Positions 1 to 8,211 of a stretch of 64,000 bases of DNA are shown here, in pieces. Position 1 is the stretch's first letter. Every line of letters starts with the position of its first letter. A program made the position numbers and the translations under genes. The notes beneath the pieces were generated by a model. The model was not told the DNA's origin, searched no databases, and saw only the letters and a program-made list of their open reading frames with translations. Origin of the DNA: DASXVX01 sp036504075 (GTDB lineage: Bacteria; Bacillota; Sulfobacillia; Symbiobacteriales; Symbiobacteriaceae); NCBI GenBank assembly GCA_036504075.1, contig DASXVX010000009.1, forward strand, positions 1-64,000. Direction: 5' to 3'.

Positions 1-139
1 TCACGTGACCTTGTGCTCCCTGCTCGCTTGAACAGGCACTCCCTGAAATGGGGCAACAGTAGAGAAAGCCGGATGCGTTAATAGCGCACGTCCGGTTTGG
101 GCGGGGGCCAGTTTCCGTGAGGAAGCTGGCCTACCCTAT
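1..139 (+). mobile_element. 3' end of a group II intron (domains V and VI)
   Basis: Positions 68-98 fold as a domain V hairpin: an AGCCGGATGCG arm, a short loop, and a CGCACGTCCGGTTT arm, with the catalytic AGC opposite GTT. Positions 107-130 form a domain VI hairpin (GCCAGTTTCC, GTGA loop, GGAAGCTGGC), followed by the usual pyrimidine-rich 3' end CCTACCCTAT near 139. Domain V is the most conserved part of bacterial group II introns. The reverse transcriptase ORF would lie to the left, outside the window. The exact 3' splice point is inferred. Confidence 0.8.
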
Positions 140-173
140 TCTGACCTGGTCAGACGCCGGAGCGACCGGCAGA

Positions 174-198
174 CCGCGGCTGACTCTGTCAGCCGCGG
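174..198. other. perfect 10-bp inverted repeat
   Basis: CCGCGGCTGA (174-183) and TCAGCCGCGG (189-198) form a strong hairpin just downstream of the intron. There is no T-run, so it is not an obvious terminator. It may belong to the interrupted 3' exon. Confidence 0.5.
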
Positions 199-251
199 GG
201 TGTCGCACCCTGGATTATTTGCGTCAAAATATTAGTACCTTGATAGCAGGA

Positions 252-279
252 TTGGTACCAAGTTCGTTGTATTTATTAT
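252..279 (+). promoter_or_regulatory. candidate promoter and operator of the fatty-acid operon
   Basis: TTGGTA (252-257) and TATTAT (274-279) are 16 bp apart and fit a sigma-A promoter. The palindrome TTGGTACCAA (252-261) covers the -35 box and is a natural repressor site. The 13-mer GGATTGGTACCAA (249-261) recurs with one change at 29934-29946, upstream of the ETF:quinone oxidoreductase. This suggests common control, possibly by the TetR protein at 4339. Confidence 0.5.
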
Positions 280-376
280 CCTGACTTATCGAATAGAGAA
301 GAGCCAGCGATGTCTGCCATTCTGCGAGATGTTGCATACCCGTATGCTGTCAGGAGACGGAGAGGGGGGCGGGGCG

Positions 377-1519
377 ATGGGCCATTTCATCTTCAGCGAG
401 GCACACGAGGTGCTCCGGGCGGAGCTTCGCCGGTTTGTGGAGCGGGAACTGGCGCCTCACGCTGAGGAATGGGAGCAGGCGGAGTATTTCCCGGATGATG
501 TGTTCCGGCAGATGGGGCGGTTGGGATACCTGGGGCTGCGTGTCCCGGAAGAGTACGGGGGCAGCGGCCTGGACTACTACAGCGCCATCGTGCTGGCGGA
601 AGAGTTAAGCCGGGCGGGAAACGGCGGGCTGCCGATGGCGGTCTCCGTCCACGCCGAGATGGCGATTCCGCCGGTCCTCAAGTTTGGCACCGAGGAGCAG
701 AAGCAACGGTTATTGGTGCCGGCGGTCCGGGGCGAGAAAATCGCGGCGTTGGCCATTACGGAGCCGGGGGCCGGGTCGGATGTGAGCGGGGTCCGGACCA
801 CCGCCGTCCGGGACGGCGACGGGTGGGTGCTGAACGGCGCCAAGACGTACATAACGAACGGTGTCCGGGCCGACTGGTACCTGGTGGTAGCCAGGACGGA
901 CCCGGATAAATGGGGCGGCCTGACGCTCTTTCTGGTGGAGAAAGGGTTGCCGGGCTTCCAGGTAGGGCGTCAGCTGAAGAAGTTGGGCATGCACAGTTCC
1001 GATACCGCGGAGCTGTTTTTCGACGAGGTCCGATTATCAGGTACCGACCGTTTGGGAGAAATCGGTCGGGGCTTTGCGAACATCATGTGGGAACTCCAGG
1101 GCGAGCGCCTGATCGGTGCGGCGACAGCCGTGGCCATGGCGGAGCGGGCGCTGGAATTGGCCGGGGATTACGCCAACCAGCGGGAGGCGTTCGGCCGGAA
1201 AATTGGCGGGTTCCAGGTGATCCGCCACAAGCTGGCGCAGATGGCGACCGAAATCGAAGCCGCCCGGGCGCTGGTTTACGGCTGTGCCTGGCGCTGGGAG
1301 CACGGGGAGTACCCGGTCAAGGAGATTGCGATGGCGAAGCTGTTTGCCGCCGATGTCTGCTGCCGGGTGGCGGACGAGGCGCTGCAGATTCACGGCGGGG
1401 CGGGCTACATGGCCGAACACCCCATCGGGCGAATCTGGCGGGACGCCCGGCTTCTGCGCATCGGGGCGGGGACCGATGAGATCATGCGGGAGATCATCGC
1501 CAAACAGATCGGGTTCTAA
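377..1519 (+). CDS. acyl-CoA dehydrogenase (LCAD/isovaleryl type)
   Basis: 380-aa flavoprotein of beta-oxidation that forms trans-2-enoyl-CoA and passes electrons to ETF. Both family signatures are present: AITEPGAGSD in the middle and a QIHGGAGYM-to-AGTDEIMREI block at the C-terminus. The position that holds the catalytic Glu in medium-chain enzymes is Ala here (AGT instead of EGT). Instead Glu243 in LQGERLIGA sits where long-chain and isovaleryl enzymes keep their base. ATG 377 is chosen over the upstream starts at 329 and 350 because GGAGAGGGG lies just before it and the length matches the family. First gene of the operon. Confidence 0.93.
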   Translation: MGHFIFSEAHEVLRAELRRFVERELAPHAEEWEQAEYFPDDVFRQMGRLGYLGLRVPEEYGGSGLDYYSAIVLAEELSRAGNGGLPMAVSVHAEMAIPPVLKFGTEEQKQRLLVPAVRGEKIAALAITEPGAGSDVSGVRTTAVRDGDGWVLNGAKTYITNGVRADWYLVVARTDPDKWGGLTLFLVEKGLPGFQVGRQLKKLGMHSSDTAELFFDEVRLSGTDRLGEIGRGFANIMWELQGERLIGAATAVAMAERALELAGDYANQREAFGRKIGGFQVIRHKLAQMATEIEAARALVYGCAWRWEHGEYPVKEIAMAKLFAADVCCRVADEALQIHGGAGYMAEHPIGRIWRDARLLRIGAGTDEIMREIIAKQIGF

Positions 1520-1566
1520 GCCGTACGGCTTTTATGAACACTTGGGGGCAAGGGAGTGGGGGAACC

Positions 1567-3258
1567 ATGGTATCACAGGCTAAGGCGTATCCCGCAGGCG
1601 TGAGAAGGCATCTGGAGTATCCGGTGGAACCCATGTACGCGGCGATTTACCGGCAGATGTCGCTCCACGCAGACCGCGCAGCCCTCACTTTCTATGGGAA
1701 GCAGGTCAGCTATCGGGAGTTGGGCGAGCTGTCGGACCGGTTTGCGGCAGCCCTGGTGCGGCGGTTCGGCATTCGCAAGGGGGACCGGGTGGGGATCATG
1801 CTGCCGAACTGCCCGCAGAACGTGATCGCCGTGCTGGGCGCACAGCGGGCCGGGGCGATTCCGGTGGAGTTCAATCCCATGTATGTGCCGCGGGAGATTG
1901 AACACCAGGCGAAGGATTCGGGCTGTAAGGTGATGCTGACGCTGGATCTGTTCTGGCCGAAGGTCTTGGAAGCGGGACAGATCGAGCACTATATCGTCAC
2001 GTCGGTCAAGGACTATCTGCCGTTTCCGCTCAACCTGCTGTACAACCTGAAAGCCAAGGCGCCCAAGGTGCCGCCGAATCTGGCGGTCCGCTGGGCGGAT
2101 TTCATGCGGGAGCCCGCCGGCGATTTCAAGCCGGCAGCGGTGGAACCACAGGAGGACGCGGCGGTGCTGATTTACACCGGCGGGACCACGGGGGTCAGCA
2201 AGGGCGTCATGCTGACGCACTACAACCTCTGCGCCAACATCATGCAGACCCAGGAATGGGCGCAGCGGGGGGAAGGCCGGCACGAGACGGTGGTGGTCGT
2301 TCTGCCCATGTTTCACTCCTTTGGCTTCACGGTGTCCTGCATGCAGTCACTGGCTTCCGGCGCCACCTGCATCCTGGTGCCCAAGTTTGACGCCAAGGAA
2401 CTGCTGAAAATAGTCGACAAGTACCACCCGACATCGCTGCCGGGGGTGCCGACCATCTACACGGCGCTGTTGCACGACCCGGACTTTCCGAAACACGACC
2501 TGACTTCCATCGAGTACTGCGTGAGCGGCGCGGCACCGCTGCCGGTGGAGTTGCTGCAGAAGTTCGAATCGGCCTCCGGCTCCAAGATCCTGGAAGGCTA
2601 CGGGCTCTCGGAGACCTCGCCGGTCACGCACTGCAACCCGATGCACGGCGAGCGGGTGCCCGGAAGTGTGGGCTTGCCATACCCGGACACGGAGGTGCGG
2701 GTCGTTGACCTGACCACCGGGGCGGATGTGGAGCTGGGGCACGAAGGCGAGATTCTGCTCAAAGGGCCGCAGGTCATGAAAGGCTACTGGAACCGGCCGC
2801 AGGAGACGACCGACACCTTCGTGGACGGCTGGCTGCGAACGGGGGACATCGGGAAGCAGGATGAAGACGGTTATCTGTACCTTGTGGACCGGATGAAGGA
2901 CATGGTGCTCTCGGGCGGGTTCAATGTCTACCCGCGGGAGATCGACGAGGTGCTCTACCAGCACCCGGCGGTGCTGGAGGCGTGCTCGGTGGGCATTCCG
3001 GACCAATACCGGGGCGAGTCGGTGAAGTCTTTTGTGGTGCTGAAGCCCGAGGGGCAGGCCACGGACCAGGAGCTTCTGGCGTTCTGCAAGGAGCGGCTGG
3101 CGGCTTACAAGCGGCCCCTGATGGTGGAGTTCCTGCCTGAGTTGCCGAAGTCCGCAGTGGGAAAAGTACTGAGGCGGGTCCTGGCAGCGCAAGAGCGGGA
3201 AAAGTTCAACCGTGGGCTGGAGACCGAACTCTACAGCCAGCCTGCCAACCATGATTGA
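1567..3258 (+). CDS. long-chain acyl-CoA synthetase (AMP-forming)
   Basis: 563-aa adenylate-forming ligase that activates fatty acids to acyl-CoA. Seen in order: the P-loop-like YTGGTTGVSKGVMLTH, GYGLSETSP, GWLRTGDIG, the hinge KDMVLSGGFNVYPREID, and the C-terminal PKSAVGKVLRR with the adenylation Lys. It resembles Bacillus LcfA/LcfB or E. coli FadD in length and motifs. ATG 1567 is preferred to 1534 because a purine-rich AAGGGAGTGGGGG precedes it. It lies 47 bp after the dehydrogenase and overlaps the racemase gene by 8 bp. Confidence 0.93.
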   Translation: MVSQAKAYPAGVRRHLEYPVEPMYAAIYRQMSLHADRAALTFYGKQVSYRELGELSDRFAAALVRRFGIRKGDRVGIMLPNCPQNVIAVLGAQRAGAIPVEFNPMYVPREIEHQAKDSGCKVMLTLDLFWPKVLEAGQIEHYIVTSVKDYLPFPLNLLYNLKAKAPKVPPNLAVRWADFMREPAGDFKPAAVEPQEDAAVLIYTGGTTGVSKGVMLTHYNLCANIMQTQEWAQRGEGRHETVVVVLPMFHSFGFTVSCMQSLASGATCILVPKFDAKELLKIVDKYHPTSLPGVPTIYTALLHDPDFPKHDLTSIEYCVSGAAPLPVELLQKFESASGSKILEGYGLSETSPVTHCNPMHGERVPGSVGLPYPDTEVRVVDLTTGADVELGHEGEILLKGPQVMKGYWNRPQETTDTFVDGWLRTGDIGKQDEDGYLYLVDRMKDMVLSGGFNVYPREIDEVLYQHPAVLEACSVGIPDQYRGESVKSFVVLKPEGQATDQELLAFCKERLAAYKRPLMVEFLPELPKSAVGKVLRRVLAAQEREKFNRGLETELYSQPANHD

Positions 3259-4312
3259 GCCGTTGGCCGGGGTTACGGTGCTGGATCTGACCCGTCTGGT
3301 GCCGGGCCCCTTCTGCGGGTGGCTCCTGCGCTGCTGGGGCGCCCGGGTGGTGAAAGTGGAGGATACCGGCAGCGGCGATTATCTGCGGGACCTGCTGCCG
3401 CCCTGGTTTCGGCAGCTGAACGCCGGGGCGGAGTCGGTGGCCCTGAACTTGAAGCATCCGGCAGGCCGGGCGGTGCTGCTTCGGCTGCTGTCGCAGGCGG
3501 ACATGGTGCTGGAGGGGTTCCGGCCTGGCGTCATGGAACGGCTGGGATTGGATTTTGAGACCCTGCGGGCGGCGAACCCGCGGGTGGTGCTGGTCTCGCT
3601 CAGCGGTTTCGGGGCGGACGAGGACCGGGCGGGGCACGATCTGACCTACCAGGCCCGGAGCGGCCTGCTTTCACTGATGTCGGAGCCGCCGCCGGTGCAG
3701 TGGGCCGACATGGCCGGCGGGCTGACGGCGGCCGCGGGGGCGCTGGCCGCCCTGGCCGGCGCCCGGGCCACCGGGCGGGGCGTCCACGTCCGGACATCGC
3801 TGCTGGAGGCCTTGCTGGGGATGGGAAGCTTGCTGGGCGCCCAGGCCCAGGCAGGCGAGCGGCTGGAGCGTGGGCAGATGCCGCTGGTGGGGGCTCTGCC
3901 CTGCTACGATGTCTACGCGACGGCAGACGGCGGGCGGGTTGCGCTGGGGGCTTTGGAGCCGAAGTTCTGGCAGGCATTCTGCATGGCGGTGGGGCGGCCG
4001 GACTGGCATGCGCGCGGGGGCGACCCGCACATGCATGCGGAGTTGACGGCGCTGTTCGCGTCCCGGCCGCTGGCCGCCTGGGCGGCCTTGGCGGCGGAGA
4101 CGGACTGCTGCCTGGAGCCGGTCCGACCGCTGGCCGAGGCGGTTCAGGGACTCGGCGGGTTTCAGCCGGTGAGTTTCGACGGCCACCGGCCGGAATCCCG
4201 AGGGCCCGTACCGGCGCGCGGCGCGGCGACCAGGGATTTCTTATCTGCGGCTGGGTTTTCTGAGCAGGAGATTGAGGCGCTCGCTGCCGAAGCGGTAATC
4301 GCGACTACCTAG
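3251..4312 (+). CDS. alpha-methylacyl-CoA racemase (CaiB/BaiF family)
   Basis: 353 aa, class III CoA-transferase fold. The residues that define racemases rather than transferases are visible: His129 in GHDLTY, Asp153 in WADMAGG and Glu236 in ALEPKFW. They match the His/Asp/Glu set of mycobacterial and human AMACR. The likely role is epimerising 2-methyl-branched acyl-CoAs so that they can enter beta-oxidation. The ATG overlaps the stop of the ligase gene and has no good ribosome site, suggesting translational coupling. Confidence 0.82.
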   Translation: MIEPLAGVTVLDLTRLVPGPFCGWLLRCWGARVVKVEDTGSGDYLRDLLPPWFRQLNAGAESVALNLKHPAGRAVLLRLLSQADMVLEGFRPGVMERLGLDFETLRAANPRVVLVSLSGFGADEDRAGHDLTYQARSGLLSLMSEPPPVQWADMAGGLTAAAGALAALAGARATGRGVHVRTSLLEALLGMGSLLGAQAQAGERLERGQMPLVGALPCYDVYATADGGRVALGALEPKFWQAFCMAVGRPDWHARGGDPHMHAELTALFASRPLAAWAALAAETDCCLEPVRPLAEAVQGLGGFQPVSFDGHRPESRGPVPARGAATRDFLSAAGFSEQEIEALAAEAVIATT

Positions 4313-4338
4313 CGACCGTTAAAGCAGGAGGATGTGTC

Positions 4339-4917
4339 TTGGCAGGGAACAAGCAGGCCGACATCGTTACAGCCGCTATTCAGCTGTTTCAGCAGAAAGG
4401 CTATCATGCCACGTCGATGCAGGACATCGCCGACGCCGTCGGGCTGCAGAAGGGGAGTCTCTACCACTACATCTCCAGCAAGGAAGACCTGCTGGTGGAC
4501 ATCATTCAGGATGCCATTGCCCAGTACAACGCCCGGCTCGCCGAAGTGAAGGGGATGGACCTGCCGGTGCGGGAACGGCTGGAACTGGCCGTGCGTTACC
4601 ACTTGCACGGCATTGCCGGCAATCTGGGGATGCTCACGATTTTCCTGCGCGAGAGTTACGCCCTGAATCCGGAGCAGCAGGAGAAGATTTCGGCGGAGAG
4701 CGACCGCTACAACCGGATGTTCGAAGCGCTGTTTGCGGAGGGCGTTGAATCGGGCGAGGTCCGGGACCTGGACCCGAAGCTGGCGACGCTGACGGTCCTC
4801 GGCGCCTGCAACTGGCTCTACCGGTGGTACCGCCCGGACGGTGCCCGGGAGATGGTTGACCTGGCTGATTTCTTCGTGGATGTGCTTTTCAAGGGGATCA
4901 TGGATCGTACCGCGTGA
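4339..4917 (+). CDS. TetR/AcrR-family transcriptional regulator (FadR-like)
   Basis: 192 aa. The N-terminal TetR helix-turn-helix (about residues 5-52) includes ATSMQDIADAVGLQKGSLYHYISSKEDLL. The helical C-terminal half would bind the effector. TTG 4339 follows GCAGGAGG at good spacing. In Bacillus and Thermus, TetR-type FadR regulators bind acyl-CoA and repress beta-oxidation operons. Its place inside this operon argues for the same job. The ligand is not shown by the sequence. Confidence 0.88.
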   Translation: MAGNKQADIVTAAIQLFQQKGYHATSMQDIADAVGLQKGSLYHYISSKEDLLVDIIQDAIAQYNARLAEVKGMDLPVRERLELAVRYHLHGIAGNLGMLTIFLRESYALNPEQQEKISAESDRYNRMFEALFAEGVESGEVRDLDPKLATLTVLGACNWLYRWYRPDGAREMVDLADFFVDVLFKGIMDRTA

Positions 4918-4946
4918 TGACCTACGTGGGAAAGGAGCGAGTAGGA

Positions 4947-5270
4947 ATGGCAAACGTCCAGGAGATTTTCGTGATGATGGGCGAACGGGTGAAAGCGAAC
5001 CCGTCGAAAGTGGCGAACCTGAAAGCGGCGTACCTGTTCGAGTTGAGCGGGGACGGGGGCGGAGTCTTCCACGCCGTGTTTGATAACGGGGCCGCTGATA
5101 TTGGCGAGGGGACTATTCCGAACCCCGGCTGCACGGTCACCATCTCAACGGGAGACTTCCAGGCCATGGTGGAGGGGAAGCTCAACCCGACGGCGGCGTT
5201 TATGAGCGGGAAGCTGAAGATCAAAGGCGATATGGGGCTTGCTATGAAGCTCCAGTCCGTGATTAGTTGA
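4947..5270 (+). CDS. SCP2 sterol/lipid-carrier domain protein
   Basis: 107 aa, about one SCP2 domain. The pattern GCTVTISTGDFQAMVEGKLNPTAAFMSGKLKIKGDM followed by a C-terminal helix is typical. Such proteins bind acyl-CoAs or other lipids in a hydrophobic tunnel and are common beside beta-oxidation genes. ATG 4947 follows AAAGGAG. The upstream in-frame ATGs at 4914 and 4917 lack a ribosome site. Last gene of the operon. Confidence 0.87.
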   Translation: MANVQEIFVMMGERVKANPSKVANLKAAYLFELSGDGGGVFHAVFDNGAADIGEGTIPNPGCTVTISTGDFQAMVEGKLNPTAAFMSGKLKIKGDMGLAMKLQSVIS

Positions 5271-5668
5271 GGTAGAACGTCGGGTTTTTTGGAGCCGCCC
5301 TGTCCGGGACCATTTCGTCGCTGCGGGGCGGCTTACCTTGGTAATGGTTCTCGCCTTAGCGGCGTACTCGCTCACTGGTAGGCGAAGTATGTCGTCGTCG
5401 CTGCGTTCACCGCTGCGGCTGCGAACCTCTTAACTTTCGCCCCGATGCTCCTCGTGGCCCCGGCCTGGGCTCCATTTTCCGACCCAACCCACCTACGCAT
5501 TCGGGACTGGGCTTCTGGCTCGATTGGGCGCGGGGAGGGTGGGGTGGACGCTTGGGAACTTACATATCACTTTTTGTTTAGCCAATGCCCTCATCGACGT
5601 CCGGTTCGATGGGGGTGTTTTGTCCACCGTCTGCTCGGTGGACCTGAATTCTCTGGGAGGTGAACGTA
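5271..5668. other. non-coding gap with two hairpins
   Basis: No convincing gene in about 400 bases. AGCCGCCC (5293-5300) and GGGCGGCT (5326-5333) could end the upstream operon but lack a T-run. GTCCACCG (5622-5629) and CGGTGGAC (5636-5643) form a perfect 8-bp hairpin 11 bases before the thiolase ribosome site and may influence its translation. No clear promoter was found. Confidence 0.5.
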
Positions 5669-6781
5669 TTGGACGCCTGGATTATTGATGCTGTACGGAC
5701 TCCGATCGGAAAGAAGAAGGGAACGCTATCCGCGATCCGTGCGGATGAGCTTGCTACGGTGCCGCTGAAAGCTGTGCTCGCACGCAACGGCGTAGACCCG
5801 AACCACGTGGAGGATGTGATTATGGGGTGCGTCACGCCCATCGGCGAGCAGGGGTGGAACATCGGGCGCCAGGCGGCGCTGCTGGCTGGGTTCCCTCTGG
5901 ATGTGACCGGGGTGACGCTGAACCGCATGTGCGGTTCGGGCCTGCAGGCGTTGAACTGGGCGGCCCAGGGGGTCATGTCCGGCACCCACGACCTGCTCAT
6001 TGCGGCGGGCGTTGAGTCCATGAGCCGGGTACCCATGGGTTCAGACGGCGGCGATCTGAGTCCCCGGCTCACCGAGATGTACCCCTGGGTGCCTCAGCAC
6101 AAGAGCGCCGAAATGATCGCCGAGCGGTGGGGCTTAAGCCGGCGCGATCTGGATGAGTTCAGCCTCCAGAGCCACCGCCGGGCGGCCCTGACCCAGGAGG
6201 AAGGCCGCTTCCAGAGAGAGATCATCCCGGTGGGCGGCCTGGATTACGACGAGACGGTGCGCCCGGACACCTCGCTGGAGAAAATCAGCGCCCTGCCGCC
6301 GCTCTTCCCGCCGGATGGCGTTGTTCACGCCGGCAACTCCTCGCAGATCTGCGACGGGGCGGCGGCGGCGCTGGTGGCCTCGCCGGAGAAGGCCCGGGAA
6401 CTGGGACTCAAGCCCCGCGCCCGGATTCGGGCCATGGCCCTGGCGGGCGTGGACCCGACGATGATGCTGCACGGGGTCATCCCCGTGACCCGCAAGATCC
6501 TCCGCAAGGCGGGGCTGACCATCCAGGACATCGGCCTGTTCGAAGTGAACGAGGCGTTCGCCGCGGTGCCGCTGGCCTGGATGCAAGACCTGAACATCCC
6601 GGCAGAGCGGCTGAACGTGAACGGCGGGGCCATCGCCCTGGGCCATCCGCTGGGAGCGTCCGGCATCCGCATCACCGCCACGCTCCTCAGCGAAATGGAA
6701 CGGCGGAATGTCCAGTTCGGCCTCGTCACCATGTGCATCGGCTTCGGCATGGCTATCGCCACCATCTTCGAGCGCTTTTAG
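5669..6781 (+). CDS. acetyl-CoA acyltransferase (thiolase)
   Basis: 370 aa. Thiolytic step of beta-oxidation (3-ketoacyl-CoA + CoA) or the reverse condensation. The nucleophile Cys88 (NRMCGSG), NEAF, His326 (GHPLGASG) and the second Cys356 are present. The last motif reads CIGFGMA instead of the usual CIGGGQG, a mild oddity near the active site. TTG 5669 is chosen because GGGAGGTG sits 6 bp before it; an in-frame GTG at 5660 lies inside that ribosome site. It has its own leader, so it is probably a separate transcript from the operon. Confidence 0.92.
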   Translation: MDAWIIDAVRTPIGKKKGTLSAIRADELATVPLKAVLARNGVDPNHVEDVIMGCVTPIGEQGWNIGRQAALLAGFPLDVTGVTLNRMCGSGLQALNWAAQGVMSGTHDLLIAAGVESMSRVPMGSDGGDLSPRLTEMYPWVPQHKSAEMIAERWGLSRRDLDEFSLQSHRRAALTQEEGRFQREIIPVGGLDYDETVRPDTSLEKISALPPLFPPDGVVHAGNSSQICDGAAAALVASPEKARELGLKPRARIRAMALAGVDPTMMLHGVIPVTRKILRKAGLTIQDIGLFEVNEAFAAVPLAWMQDLNIPAERLNVNGGAIALGHPLGASGIRITATLLSEMERRNVQFGLVTMCIGFGMAIATIFERF

Positions 6782-6816
6782 GCTCAAGCATGCCAAGAGG
6801 GGACGTGAGGGGGTAC

Positions 6817-7890
6817 ATGACACGAGTTCTGATCATGGTCGCCACCAAGAAAGGCGCCTTTCTGATCGAGAGCGACGAGCACCGCCGGCAGTGGACGGTC
6901 GGCGGACCGTACTGTGAGAACTGGCCGGTCCTGCATATGAACTACGACCCGGCGACCCGGTCCGTCTTTGCCGTGGGCGGGAGTCCCTGGTATGGCGCGG
7001 CCGTCTGGCGGAGTCCCGACCTGGGCCGGACCTGGTCCCACTCCAGCCAGGGCCTTACTTATGGCGACGCGGGTCCGAAGCTCGAAAAACTCTGGCACGT
7101 GACGCCGGCCCACGGCGCCCTCTATGTAGGGGCCGAGCCCGCAGGGCTGTTCCGCAGCGACGATGGCGGCGAGTCTTTCACCCACGTGGCGGGGCTGCGC
7201 AATCACCCGACCTGCGACCAGTGGCAGCCCGGCAACGGCGGCCTCTGCCTGCATACCATCTTGCCGCATCCGACCGACCCGAAGCAGATGTGGGTCGCCG
7301 CCTCGGCGGTGGGCGTCTTCTACACGGCGGACGGCGGCGAGACCTGGGAGACCCGCAACGCCGGAATCCGGGCCGACTACTTCCCGCCGGAGGCCGACCG
7401 GGAGGTAGGCTACTGCGTCCACAAGCTGGCCATGGCGCCGGGGACCCCGGACCTCATCTACCAGCAGAGCCATCAGGGCGTTTACCGCACGTTCGACGGC
7501 GCACGCCGGTGGGAGTGGATCACCGACGGGCTGCCCTCCACGTTCGGCTTTCCCATCGCCGCCCATCCCCGGGACCCGAATACCGTCTACGTGGTGCCGC
7601 TGAACGGCGACGACCGGGGCCGATTTATGCCCGACGGCGCGGCGGCCGTCTGGCGGAGCCGGACCGGCGGGACATCCTGGGAGCGGCTCTCGGCGGGCCT
7701 GCCGCAGGCGGGGGCCTACCTGGGCGTCATGCGGGACGGGCTGGCCGTCGACCGGCTGGACCCGGCGGGCGTCTACTTTGGCACCAGCACCGGCCAGGTC
7801 TTCGGCAGCCGCGACGAAGGCGAGTCCTGGATAGCCGTTGCGTCGTACCTGCCGTCCATCTCCGGCGTTAGTGTGGCGGTGTTGGACTGA
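6817..7890 (+). CDS. BNR/Asp-box beta-propeller protein
   Basis: 357 aa built from about six Asp-box repeats of the form S-x-D-x-G-x-[ST]-W, for example SPDLGRTWSHSSQG, SDDGGESFTHVAG, TADGGETWETRNAG and SRDEGESWIAV. This is a sialidase/YVTN-like propeller. There is no signal peptide and no sialidase catalytic set, so a cytoplasmic binding or scaffold role is more likely than glycosidase activity. ATG 6817 follows GTGAGGGGG. Its stop overlaps the start of the MoaD-like gene by one base (TGATG), so the two are co-translated. Confidence 0.75.
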   Translation: MTRVLIMVATKKGAFLIESDEHRRQWTVGGPYCENWPVLHMNYDPATRSVFAVGGSPWYGAAVWRSPDLGRTWSHSSQGLTYGDAGPKLEKLWHVTPAHGALYVGAEPAGLFRSDDGGESFTHVAGLRNHPTCDQWQPGNGGLCLHTILPHPTDPKQMWVAASAVGVFYTADGGETWETRNAGIRADYFPPEADREVGYCVHKLAMAPGTPDLIYQQSHQGVYRTFDGARRWEWITDGLPSTFGFPIAAHPRDPNTVYVVPLNGDDRGRFMPDGAAAVWRSRTGGTSWERLSAGLPQAGAYLGVMRDGLAVDRLDPAGVYFGTSTGQVFGSRDEGESWIAVASYLPSISGVSVAVLD

Positions 7891-8153
7891 TGGCCGACGT
7901 CTACCTGCCCCGCTCGCTGGCCGACCTGTTCCCCGGCAGCCCCCGGCACCTGGCGCTGGCGGCCGGCACGGTGGAAGAACTGGTCAGGGCGCTGGAAGGG
8001 CAATGGCCAGGCATGTGGGACCGGCTCTGCACCGCCGGGCCGGCCGTCCGGGAGCATATCAACATCTTTGTCGATGGGGAAAAAGCGGACCTCCGGACGG
8101 TGCTGCGCCCGGAGGCCATCGTGCGGATCATTCCCGCCGTCTCGGGCGGATAG
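7890..8153 (+). CDS. MoaD/ThiS-like ubiquitin-fold protein
   Basis: 87 aa, beta-grasp pattern, ending in ...AVSGG. The C-terminal Gly-Gly is what sulfur carriers such as MoaD and ThiS need for adenylation and thiocarboxylation. No moeB, moaE or thiazole gene is nearby. The partner is the propeller protein upstream, with which it overlaps. The function of such pairs is unknown to me; sulfur transfer or protein tagging are possibilities only. Confidence 0.75.
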   Translation: MADVYLPRSLADLFPGSPRHLALAAGTVEELVRALEGQWPGMWDRLCTAGPAVREHINIFVDGEKADLRTVLRPEAIVRIIPAVSGG

Positions 8154-8161
8154 CATTGCGA

Positions 8162-8190
8162 AAAGCAGGGGCAAAAAGCGCCCCTGCTTT
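8162..8190. terminator. bidirectional terminator
   Basis: AAAGCAGGGGC (8162-8172) pairs with GCCCCTGCTTT (8180-8190), 11 bp, between convergent genes. Confidence 0.85.
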
Positions 8191-8211
8191 CCTTATACCG
8201 CGCGGGAAAAC

